Part shown: in pieces, positions 17,938 through 25,287 of the stretch
Numbering within the stretch: position 1 is the first letter of the stretch
Layout: the number at the start of each line of letters is the position of its first letter
Origin: Flavobacterium filum DSM 17961
GTDB taxonomy: Bacteria; Bacteroidota; Bacteroidia; Flavobacteriales; Flavobacteriaceae
NCBI RefSeq assembly: GCF_000425465.1
Contig: NZ_AUDM01000015.1
Coordinates: 1 to 64,000 of the forward strand
DNA: 64,000 bases
Direction: 5' to 3'
Position numbers and translations under genes: made by a program
The notes under the pieces: generated by a model
What the model was told of the DNA's origin: nothing
The model's database searches: none
Seen by the model: only the letters and a program-made list of their open reading frames with translations

Positions 17938-19404
17938 ATGTTAGCAAAAGCAACATATTTTTTCAGAACATTAGCCGTCATTTTGCTGTCGGCTGTTTTC
18001 TTTTTAGTATTCAAAAGCATTTTACCTAAGCGAATTTTTTCTGAAACAAAAATTGCTTCAAAACATGTTACCATAGATAGTATTTTATTAGAAACCATCT
18101 CAGCGGAACAGGAAATTTCAACCGCAGAAAATGGAGTGGATTCTTTTAGTCGCAAGAAAATTGTCTTTGAACAAATCGACGGCATAACTTTTCCGGCTGA
18201 AGAATATGAACAATACAAAGGGTTTCAATATTTGATTCCATTTTATGAGAAATTATACCAAATGGAAACCGAACAAAAAGGCGATGTTCGAATTGCTTAT
18301 TTTGGCGATTCAATGACTGATGGCGATATGATTGTTCAAGATTTCCGCAGAGCGTTACAAAATCAATATGGTGGGAAAGGAGTTGGTTTTGTGCCGATTA
18401 CTTCTGAATCTGCCAATTCCAGAAGTTCTGTGGTGCATCAATTTTCTCCCAATTGGAAGACACAATCTTATTTAAATGTCAAAAGGCCACTTAATCCTTT
18501 TGGGGTGAATGGTCATGTGTTTTTTGCCAATGACACCGTTTCTCAACCTTGGGTAAGTTATAAAGCAGGAAAAGGTTTGCACACTTCTAATTTAGACAAT
18601 CCAACGTTGTTTTATGGTAAATCTGATAACAAGAATGGTGAGATTATCCTAAAAACAGGAAAAGATACATTGATAAAAAAATTAAACCCTGAAAAATTAG
18701 TCAATGCTCTTTCGTTGTCAACGAGTTTAAAATATTTGAAAGCTTCTTTTAAAAAGGCAGATTCTATTCCAATTTACGGATTTAATTTTGATGATGGAAA
18801 AGGTGTGCATGTTGATAATTTTTCTAACCGAGGAAATTCCGGGTTGCCGATTTCTACATTTAATGTGAATGTGATGAATCAATTTCAAGAGCGATTTGAT
18901 TATGATTTAATCATTTTACATTACGGAACAAACGTACTCAATTATGGTTCTTACAATTATACTTGGTATGAACGCAAGATGAATCAAGTTGTTAATCATT
19001 TGAAAGCTTGCTTTCCGGGTGTAACCATTATGGTCATTTCTACCGCCGATAAAGCAACGAAATATGATTTAGAAATGAAAACCGATTCAGCTGTAGTTCC
19101 GCTGAGTTTGGCTCAAAAGAAATATGCCATTCAATCGAAATCAGGCTTTTTTAATTTATATGAAGCCATGGGTGGAGAAGGTTCTATGACCAAATGGGTA
19201 GAAGAGGAAGTTCCGGCGATGGCAGCTAAAGATTATACCCATTTCAGTTATCGTGGGGCTCAAAAAGTTGCCGACTTGTTATACAATCAGTTACAAGAAG
19301 GTTATGTTGCGTATAAAAATCTACGAAAGCGTCAAAAAGTTGTACCTGCCAAAACCGTTTCAGATTCCGTTTTAACACCTAAAAAGCCTGAGCATGAAAA
19401 GTAA
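17938..19404 (+). CDS. Membrane-anchored SGNH/GDSL hydrolase-like protein
   Basis: The 488-residue product has one N-terminal membrane segment (about residues 8-28) and no cleavage site, so it is probably anchored with its body in the periplasm. SGNH blocks are visible: GDS in YFGDSMTDGDM (about residue 122), GTN in HYGTNVLNYG (about 329), and the Asp/His pair in DYTHFSYRG (about 433). It overlaps the next SGNH gene by 11 bases, and an MBOAT gene follows. This order resembles AlgI/AlgJ/AlgX or PatA/PatB O-acetylation systems, where the MBOAT protein moves acetyl groups across the membrane and SGNH proteins transfer or remove them. The polymer substrate cannot be read from the sequence. Confidence 0.8.
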   Translation: MLAKATYFFRTLAVILLSAVFFLVFKSILPKRIFSETKIASKHVTIDSILLETISAEQEISTAENGVDSFSRKKIVFEQIDGITFPAEEYEQYKGFQYLIPFYEKLYQMETEQKGDVRIAYFGDSMTDGDMIVQDFRRALQNQYGGKGVGFVPITSESANSRSSVVHQFSPNWKTQSYLNVKRPLNPFGVNGHVFFANDTVSQPWVSYKAGKGLHTSNLDNPTLFYGKSDNKNGEIILKTGKDTLIKKLNPEKLVNALSLSTSLKYLKASFKKADSIPIYGFNFDDGKGVHVDNFSNRGNSGLPISTFNVNVMNQFQERFDYDLIILHYGTNVLNYGSYNYTWYERKMNQVVNHLKACFPGVTIMVISTADKATKYDLEMKTDSAVVPLSLAQKKYAIQSKSGFFNLYEAMGGEGSMTKWVEEEVPAMAAKDYTHFSYRGAQKVADLLYNQLQEGYVAYKNLRKRQKVVPAKTVSDSVLTPKKPEHEK

Positions 19405-20794
19405 ATTATGGTGTTTTCTATTTTTCTGCCACTTTTCACTTTTGGCTCAAACGGATTCTCTATTTGTTGAGATTGATACTACTGTTGTGATTACTACCAA
19501 AAATGCTTTGACCAATGCTTCTTCCATTAAGGCTGTTTTTGCTAAATTGAGTCAATTGGAAAAAAATAAAAAGGGAAAGGTAAACATTGTTCACATTGGT
19601 GATTCACACATTCAAGCCGATTTATTTTCAGGCTACAATCGAACAATTTTGTTGCAAAAATTCGGAAATGGGGGAAGAGGTTTTGTTTTTCCGCATGCGT
19701 TGGCTAAAACGAATGGTACTTCTGATGTGCGGTTTTCGTCTAATCAAACGTGGGAAAGTCAACGTAATATTTATCCGGATGTTGGAAATCCGGTGGGGTT
19801 AAGTGGTTTTGCTTTGTTTACAAAGAAAAATGATTTTGCGATAGAAATGAATTTGAAGGATAAATCGTTTGGTTTTTCCTCTCTAAAAATCATTACACCT
19901 CAAAACCAGAAAATGTTTGATGTAGCTTTGGCTTCCAAAATCATTAAACTGGAATCGGATATTCCTAAAAATATCATTCATAAAATAAAAAGCGGCGAAA
20001 ATTTATCGGTAATAGCCGATAGGTATAATCTCTCGATTCAAGCTATTAAAACAGCTAATGGTTTAAAAAACAATAACATCAGAGCGGGAAAAACATTGAA
20101 AATTCCATCTAACGAAAAGGAGAAAAAGGTAGTAGAACGTTCTGAGTTTATTCCGTTGCTTACCAAAGAAAGTAATGGGTATCATTTGTTTGAATCAGAT
20201 TCGTTGTTGCATAAAGTATATCTTATTCCGGCAATGGAAAAGACCGATTTTGCTCTTAACGGTTTGGTTTTGGAAAATAATTCACCCGGTGTCGTTTACC
20301 ATACTATTGGTGTGAATGGTGCAAAATGTTCAGATTTTACGAAATTTCCATTGTTTTTTGAGCAATTAAAGGTGCTTTCTCCTGATTTGGTCATTATTTC
20401 GTTGGGAACAAATGAAAGTTTTGACAAATTGATTACACCTGATTACATCACTCAACTTAATTTGATGATTGAAGCGATTCGTACTAAAAATCCGGAAACG
20501 GCAATTTTGATTACTACGCCACCACCATCACAATTTAAACGCAAATTTCCCAATACATTTGTTGCGGAGTATGCCAGAGAAATTTTAGCTCAATCCACTA
20601 CAAACAATTATACGGTTTGGGATATGTTTTCCATTTCCGGTGGTTTGTTTGGAATTTCGCAAAGTGCAAAGGCCGGATTAATAGGAGCGGATAGAGTGCA
20701 TTACACCAAAAATGGCTATGAAAAGCAAGGACAACTTTTTATGGAAGCTTTTTTAGAAAGTTATGAAGAATTTAAAACTTTAATCGAAGAATAG
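19394..20794 (+). CDS. Secreted SGNH hydrolase-like protein with inserted LysM domain
   Basis: The 466-residue product has a signal peptide (cleavage near LLAQ-T). The GDS block is at about residue 69 (HIGDSHIQADLF), the GTN block at about 337 (SLGTNESF) and the catalytic Asp/His at about 433 (DRVHYTKNGY). Between the first two lies a LysM domain at about 196-238 (HKIKSGENLSVIADRYNLS, then IRAGKTLKIP). LysM binds N-acetylglucosamine polymers such as peptidoglycan, so the enzyme probably acts at the cell wall, and peptidoglycan O-acetylation or deacetylation is a reasonable guess. It sits in the middle of the SGNH-SGNH-MBOAT cassette, overlapping the gene before it and lying 3 bases from the one after. 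Confidence 0.82.
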   Translation: MKSKLWCFLFFCHFSLLAQTDSLFVEIDTTVVITTKNALTNASSIKAVFAKLSQLEKNKKGKVNIVHIGDSHIQADLFSGYNRTILLQKFGNGGRGFVFPHALAKTNGTSDVRFSSNQTWESQRNIYPDVGNPVGLSGFALFTKKNDFAIEMNLKDKSFGFSSLKIITPQNQKMFDVALASKIIKLESDIPKNIIHKIKSGENLSVIADRYNLSIQAIKTANGLKNNNIRAGKTLKIPSNEKEKKVVERSEFIPLLTKESNGYHLFESDSLLHKVYLIPAMEKTDFALNGLVLENNSPGVVYHTIGVNGAKCSDFTKFPLFFEQLKVLSPDLVIISLGTNESFDKLITPDYITQLNLMIEAIRTKNPETAILITTPPPSQFKRKFPNTFVAEYAREILAQSTTNNYTVWDMFSISGGLFGISQSAKAGLIGADRVHYTKNGYEKQGQLFMEAFLESYEEFKTLIEE

Positions 20795-20797
20795 TAC

Positions 20798-22312
20798 GTG
20801 AAACTGCTTTCAAATAGCCGTCAATGGTTGGAAACTTTGGTTGGAAACCCTACTTGGGAACAAGTGCAAAGCTGGTTTGTATTTGACCCACAAAAACCAT
20901 TGTTGTTCAACAGTGCGTTGTTTTTGGGATTGTTTCTGGTGTTTTATTTTTTCTATATTTTAACCCAAAAAACACATCGTCTTCGCATTGCGTATGTGGT
21001 GGCTTTTTCACTTTTTTTCTATTATAAATCGAGTGGCATTTTCTTTTTGCTGATTATCTTTTCCTCGGTGTTGGATTACGCCATAGCCAAATTGATTTAT
21101 GACGAAAAAGATACGTTTTACCGAAAATTCTATTTAGTGGTCAGTTTGGTGGTCAATCTAGGATTGTTGGGTTACTTTAAATATACCAACTTTTTCATTG
21201 ACAATACCAATCTACTTTTCGATAGAAATTTTGAGTTTCAAGACATTATTCTACCGGTTGGGATTTCATTTTATACGTTTCAAACACTTAGTTATACGAT
21301 TGATGTCTATCGAAAGGAACTCGAACCGACCAAAAGTTTCATGGACTTTTTGTTTTTCGTTTCGTTCTTTCCGCAGTTGGTGGCGGGACCAATTGTTAGG
21401 GCAAGCGATTTTATTCCGCAGATTTACAAGAAATTAAAACTTACCAAAGAAGAATTCAATGCCGCTTTGTTTTTGATTATTGGCGGATTATTGAAAAAGG
21501 CGGTGATTTCCGATTACATTTCCATCAACTTTGTTGATCGTGTTTTTGACGCACCAAATAGTTATTCTGCTTTTGAGAATTTAATGGCTTCTTATGGCTA
21601 TGCAATTCAAATTTATTGCGACTTTTCCGGATATTCCGATATGGCGATTGGTTTAGCTTTACTGATGGGATTTTGGTTGCCACCAAATTTCAGAACGCCT
21701 TATCAGTCTGCTTCGGTAACTGAGTTTTGGCGACGTTGGCATATTTCGTTATCGTCTTGGTTACGGGATTATTTATACATTTCCTTAGGAGGAAACCGCA
21801 AAGGGAAATTCAGAACCTATGTCAATTTATTTCTCACGATGTTGTTGGGCGGTTTGTGGCACGGAGCTTCTTGGAAGTTTGTCTTTTGGGGTGTTTTACA
21901 CGGGTTGGCCTTAGCCGTAGAACGCTATTTTGGAATGTTCATCAAATTGCCAAAAAACTATTTCGTGCGAACCATTCAAATTTTCTTGACGTTTCATTTT
22001 GTGGCGTTTTGTTGGTTGTTTTTTAGAGCAAAAGATTTTCCTACCGCTTTTGAAATCATGCAAAACATTGGCAAAATCACCTTTAATCCACAGCAATGGA
22101 TGATTATTGCTCAAGGCTATCAAAATGTATTTTTATTAATTGCCATTGGATTTGTTTGGCATTTTCTTCCTCATAACTTCATCAAGTTACTTCAAAAAGG
22201 ATTTGATGCCACACCATTAATCGGGAAAGCTGTAGTGTTAGCTTTTGTTTATTGGATTGTCTATGCCACGGCATCAGCAGGGCCGCAACCGTTTATTTAT
22301 TTTCAGTTTTAG
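20798..22312 (+). CDS. MBOAT family O-acyltransferase (AlgI/PatA-like)
   Basis: The 504-residue polytopic membrane protein has the MBOAT signature region WRRWHISLSSWLRDYLYISL and the conserved catalytic-type His in GGLWHGASWKFVFWG. The start is GTG at 20798, 3 bases after the preceding stop. It is expected to transfer acyl groups, usually acetyl, to the periplasmic SGNH partners encoded upstream. Its last 133 bases are duplicated at 23265-23397 with five differences, four of them synonymous. The operon terminator lies beyond that second copy and not beyond this one. This suggests that the stretch just after the gene was rearranged. Confidence 0.92.
   Translation: MKLLSNSRQWLETLVGNPTWEQVQSWFVFDPQKPLLFNSALFLGLFLVFYFFYILTQKTHRLRIAYVVAFSLFFYYKSSGIFFLLIIFSSVLDYAIAKLIYDEKDTFYRKFYLVVSLVVNLGLLGYFKYTNFFIDNTNLLFDRNFEFQDIILPVGISFYTFQTLSYTIDVYRKELEPTKSFMDFLFFVSFFPQLVAGPIVRASDFIPQIYKKLKLTKEEFNAALFLIIGGLLKKAVISDYISINFVDRVFDAPNSYSAFENLMASYGYAIQIYCDFSGYSDMAIGLALLMGFWLPPNFRTPYQSASVTEFWRRWHISLSSWLRDYLYISLGGNRKGKFRTYVNLFLTMLLGGLWHGASWKFVFWGVLHGLALAVERYFGMFIKLPKNYFVRTIQIFLTFHFVAFCWLFFRAKDFPTAFEIMQNIGKITFNPQQWMIIAQGYQNVFLLIAIGFVWHFLPHNFIKLLQKGFDATPLIGKAVVLAFVYWIVYATASAGPQPFIYFQF
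22180..22312 (+). repeat. Left copy of 133-base direct repeat (MBOAT gene 3' end)
   Basis: The stretch encodes the final 43 residues of the MBOAT protein plus the stop. It matches 23265-23397 at 128 of 133 positions by direct comparison. Confidence 0.92.
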
Positions 22313-22475
22313 AGGGTTTCAAATTTTCTCAAATGGTATAAAAATTGCATGCAAAAAAATGTAATATTCATTTTTAATTATTAAAAAAGAGTAATAAGTT
22401 ATATCTAAAACTATCAATTGTTTAAGTTGATCAATACGGTTCTTAGATGACTTATGGTAGTTGAAAAAATGCGAT

Positions 22476-22502
22476 TTGTTTTATTTTTTATTCATATATT
22501 TG
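22476..22502 (+). promoter_or_regulatory. Candidate promoter of hicB
   Basis: TTG (22476-22478), 16 bases, then TATATTTG (22495-22502), 34 bases before the hicB ATG. The spacer is one base shorter than the usual range. Confidence 0.55.
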
Positions 22503-22535
22503 TTAAGTTATTTTCTTATACTATCATTATAATTT

Positions 22536-22928
22536 ATGGCTACATTAACTAAAACTCCACTTGAAAAAAGACCTGAAGAAGATACCGTTCGTATTAAAGG
22601 TGGTATTTTAACAGTTCAAGCAACAGTGATTAGCGGTAAAGAAGGAGAACATTTTGTGTCAATTATTCCTTCTTTAATGATTAGTGGATATGGTTCAACA
22701 GAGGAGGAAGCAATGGAATCACTTGATGAAAATATGGAAACCTTTTGTGAAGATTTCATGAAGTTGAATCAAGATCAAAGAAAATCGGAATTAATTAAAC
22801 TAGGATTTACGCAAGTTAGATATCATTCCAAGAATTTTTCAAAATTATATGTAGACGAAAATGGATTGTTGCAAGGTTTAGAAAATGTAACCATTAAAAA
22901 AAATAAGCAATACCAAGTTGCTTGCTAA
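22536..22928 (+). CDS. HicB-like antitoxin
   Basis: The 130-residue protein has a HicB-type partially degraded RNase H fold: a beta-strand pair (GGILTVQATVISGKEGEHFVS), then IPSLMISGYGSTEEEAMESL, the GxGxTxxEA-like signature of HicB antitoxins. In this family HicB neutralises the HicA mRNA interferase and represses the operon through a C-terminal DNA-binding segment. The C-terminal part here (about residues 70-130) is basic but has no obvious helix-turn-helix. The reading frame is intact, whereas the hicA-like frame 10 bases downstream carries a stop codon. The module lies between two copies of the MBOAT gene tail. Confidence 0.75.
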   Translation: MATLTKTPLEKRPEEDTVRIKGGILTVQATVISGKEGEHFVSIIPSLMISGYGSTEEEAMESLDENMETFCEDFMKLNQDQRKSELIKLGFTQVRYHSKNFSKLYVDENGLLQGLENVTIKKNKQYQVAC

Positions 22929-22938
22929 TTTTTTGTAA

Positions 22939-23175
22939 ATGGGTAACAACAGGCCAGTTAAAACAAAGGATTGGGTTTCATTTCTAAAGGCACATAAATG
23001 CACTTATCTTCGCACAAAAGCTTCGCATGACCATTACAAATGTCCTGGATGTTTATGAACGATAACACATCGTGAAAAGGATAAAGAAATTCCGTCATTA
23101 CATCTTAGAACTAATCTTTTTAGTATGGGATTAACAATTGAATACTTGTATAAGTGGATAGAAGAAAACTGTTAA
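22939..23175 (+). pseudogene. HicA-like toxin gene with in-frame TGA
   Basis: From the ATG at 22939 the frame reads 39 codons to a TGA at 23056-23058, then continues in the same frame for another 38 codons to TAA at 23173-23175. The joined product would be about 78 residues and look like HicA: a short basic N-terminus, then RTKASHDHYKCPGCL with the catalytic-type His, then REKDKEIPSLHLRTNL in place of the usual KELPxGTL segment. CGA to TGA is the simplest explanation, since Arg would fit the motif. The toxin is therefore probably dead, or the codon is a sequencing error. It is too short and broken to appear as a normal ORF. Confidence 0.7.
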
Positions 23176-23264
23176 GATTCCATCCGATTTATTTAATATA
23201 AAATTTTCAAATTACTTCTATTTTTTTGTTATTATCTTACAGGACAATTTAGACACTATAATTA

Positions 23265-23397
23265 CATCAAACTACTTCAAAAAGGATTTGACGCCACACC
23301 ATTAATCGGGAAAGCTGTTGTGTTAGCTTTTGTTTATTGGTTTGTCTATGCCACGGCATCAGCAGGGCCGCAACCGTTTATTTATTTTCAGTTTTAG
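23265..23397 (+). pseudogene. Orphan second copy of the MBOAT gene 3' end
   Basis: This is the right copy of the 133-base repeat. It encodes IKLLQKGFDATPLIGK and onward to the same stop codon, with one amino-acid change (I to F). Just upstream the same frame stays open for a short stretch (QFRHYNYIKLL against HFLPHNFIKLL in the intact gene), so weaker homology may extend left. It has no start codon of its own. The strong hairpin at 23429-23463 follows it, as expected for the original end of the MBOAT operon. Confidence 0.85.
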
Positions 23398-23428
23398 TGG
23401 AATTCAACAAAGAAGTTTATTAAAATAT

Positions 23429-23463
23429 AAAAACCGCAAAGTCATTTGACATTTGCGGTTTTT
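23429..23463. terminator. Strong bidirectional terminator
   Basis: A perfect 12-bp stem, AAAAACCGCAAA with TTTGCGGTTTTT, and an 11-base loop. It serves the + strand MBOAT remnant side and the - strand lipoprotein gene that ends at 23508. Confidence 0.93.
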
Positions 23464-23507
23464 AAAAATAATTTTATTGAGCTATAGAAAGTCTATCGAT
23501 ATTCTAA

Positions 23508-23984
23508 TTAGTCTCTAATTGCTCTAAAACTTCCATTAGTAACGGTAGCTGTTGTACCCTCATCATTAGTGCCGGTAAAGCTAAACGTTCCTTTTACATA
23601 ATCAGCACCTAATTCAGTAATTACTAAAGTACCGGAAGAAGCGTCAATCACTTCATCGCCAATCCATACATCAGCTGAATATAGGGTGTCAACATTATCA
23701 TCAGACACAAAATCATCAGTGATTTGATGTGTACCAACAGTAGCTCCATTTGGCATCCATAACGATATTCTTGAGAAATCACTATTTACAGTTCCGCTTC
23801 CTAAAATTAAAGTTCGCAAAGAAGTAAGCGTTTCCGGTTCAAAATCATAATTCACACCATTTAAGGTATAACGAAGATAAAAGGTATTATCCTGATTTCC
23901 ACCTCCTGAGGAATCATCATCCGAAGAACAACCCATAAGGCTAATTGTAATCAAAGCAAAGAATAGAAAAGATAATTTTTTCAT
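23508..23984 (-). CDS. Small lipoprotein of unknown function
   Basis: The 158-residue product has a lipoprotein signal with lipobox LMGC at about residue 19, followed by an acidic Ser/Asp/Gly tether (SSDDDSSGGG). The mature part is beta-rich (FYLRYTLNGVNYDFEPETLT, then GTLVITELGADYVKGTFSFTGT), the pattern of small periplasmic or outer-membrane lipoproteins in Flavobacteria. The GTFSFTGTNDEG-like ending resembles the C-terminal part of the lipoprotein at 35410-35985, so the two may be distant relatives. Function unknown. Confidence 0.8.
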   Translation of the reverse strand: MKKLSFLFFALITISLMGCSSDDDSSGGGNQDNTFYLRYTLNGVNYDFEPETLTSLRTLILGSGTVNSDFSRISLWMPNGATVGTHQITDDFVSDDNVDTLYSADVWIGDEVIDASSGTLVITELGADYVKGTFSFTGTNDEGTTATVTNGSFRAIRD

Positions 23985-24555
23985 GGTAAATAGTATTTAA
24001 TAGTTATTATTTTATTGTTTAAAACGCTTCTTGTTTGGAGTTTTTCACAACACTTTTTAAGTTGAATTCTACTTTAAAAGAATAGTGTAAAAGAGCCTAT
24101 TTCAAGAAATTAATCGTTGAGTGGCATTTTCCAAACGGGTGCAAACATAAGCATAATAGTTAATAAAAAAGCGTTAAAATAAAATAAGGCGTGTTAATTA
24201 TACTTGTTTTTAATTGGAAAGTTAATTTGCTGCAAAGTCTGGACCTATCGCAGAGCAGCGTGCCATTGATTAGACTTTGAGCAGCTGGGGCAATGTGCTA
24301 TCAAAGAAGACTTAGGGGAGCTGGTGACCATCGCAGAGCAGGAATAAGTATGGTTATATTGAAATTGGAATGTTAATTTGCTGCGAGGTCAGAGGCATTC
24401 GCAGAGCAGCGTGCAAACAAAGAATACTTAGGAGAGCGTGGGGGTTCGGAGCCCGTTATTGTCAGTTAAGCCCAAAGTTAATTATTGTAAGACGTTTAAA
24501 TTCTGTAAACTAGCCAGCATTATGCAAAATAGTGGTTAGCAGCTGTATTTTCTTT
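23985..24555. other. Intergenic region with degenerate repeats
   Basis: This 571-base gap starts AT-rich. From about 24220 to 24460 it changes to a GC-richer stretch with repeated blocks. No open frame of useful length was found on either strand. The last part (24505-24545) carries GTTAGCAGCT, which recurs inverted at 25033-25042. Confidence 0.6.
24213..24436. repeat. Two degenerate copies of a GC-richer intergenic repeat
   Basis: Blocks near 24221-24275 and 24370-24413 share GTTAATTTGCTGC, then GTC, then TCGCAGAGCAGCGTGC. Each is followed at variable distance by an ACTTAGG(G/A)GAGC block. CGCAGAGCAG occurs a third time near 24331. The two units differ by an extra stretch in the first copy. 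Confidence 0.65.
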
Positions 24556-25042
24556 TTAGTTTCGTTTGATATGTTTTTGTATATATTTTTCTAATTCTTT
24601 TCCATCAAATGTTTTATGATTGATATCAAAATATATCTCGTTTTCATTACTTTGTTTTAGAGTAATTAAACTTTTTTTTCCGTTTTTTTCCACAATGTAT
24701 ATGTCTAACCATTTTTCAGGTCTTATGTTATCAATATATTTTGCGTTTGCTGAATTTATTATTTTGCAAAATTCACTAATCTCATTTTTAGTTAATGAAA
24801 AGGAATATTCTTTATAAAAATCATATTCTTTTTCGTTCCATTTCCAACTACCGTCACCATTATTAATTTTGTCAACATTAGATTGATTCAGTTTTGCTTT
24901 TTCTGAAGTGTCAAAAGATGCTCTTTTATAATAAAACATATTAAAAACCGACCAAGCAAATAGTAAATTTACGATAATGATAATAACGATAAATACCTTT
25001 TTTCTGTTCATTTTTTTGGTCTCGAGTAATATATAGCTGCTA
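24533..25042. repeat. 10-base inverted repeat flanking one ORF
   Basis: GTTAGCAGCT (24533-24542) and its exact complement AGCTGCTAAC (25033-25042) bracket the single hypothetical gene at 24556-25011. TAGTAAAC-like and GTAAACTAG sequences lie just outside or beside them. Confidence 0.55.
24556..25011 (-). CDS. Single-pass membrane protein of unknown function
   Basis: The 151-residue product has a basic N-terminus and one strong membrane segment (VFIVIIIIVNLLFAWSVFNMF, about residues 6-26). The remaining soluble part is rich in Lys, Asn and Glu, with Trp in GDGSWKWNEKEYDF. No family is recognised. It stands alone between inverted 10-base repeats in a gene-poor region, which suggests an accessory gene. 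Reading-frame quality and the signal-anchor support a real gene. Confidence 0.6.
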   Translation of the reverse strand: MNRKKVFIVIIIIVNLLFAWSVFNMFYYKRASFDTSEKAKLNQSNVDKINNGDGSWKWNEKEYDFYKEYSFSLTKNEISEFCKIINSANAKYIDNIRPEKWLDIYIVEKNGKKSLITLKQSNENEIYFDINHKTFDGKELEKYIQKHIKRN

Positions 25043-25287
25043 ACTAGTAAACATCCGCAAGTTTATGTAACTTTTTTCAATTATTTTAAAAAAAAACTGA
25101 TTGTACAGTTCTAATTCTGTGCTATGGTATTTTTTTTAAAGATATTCCATCCCCACCAAACCATTTTACGGATTCCCGTAACGCACTAAAAAAAATAAAT
25201 AGGAGTATCCTTGCCACTCGGCAAATTTGTTTTTGGAAATACTAAGATATAAAAAAAGTGATTCGTTCTTACAAAAAAGTACAATTT

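Noticed and set aside
23056..23058. TGA in the hicA-like frame as selenocysteine or recoding
   Set aside because: No SECIS-like hairpin was seen right after it, and Arg fits the motif at this position; a plain nonsense mutation or sequence error is simpler.
24440..24470. T-arm-like GGTTCGGAGCCC, possible tRNA remnant
   Set aside because: No acceptor stem, D-arm or anticodon arm can be built around it.
24533..25042. Integron gene cassette with attC sites
   Set aside because: The flanks contain AAC and GTT words but do not fit the RYYYAAC / GTTRRRY core pattern, and no foldable attC of usual size was found.
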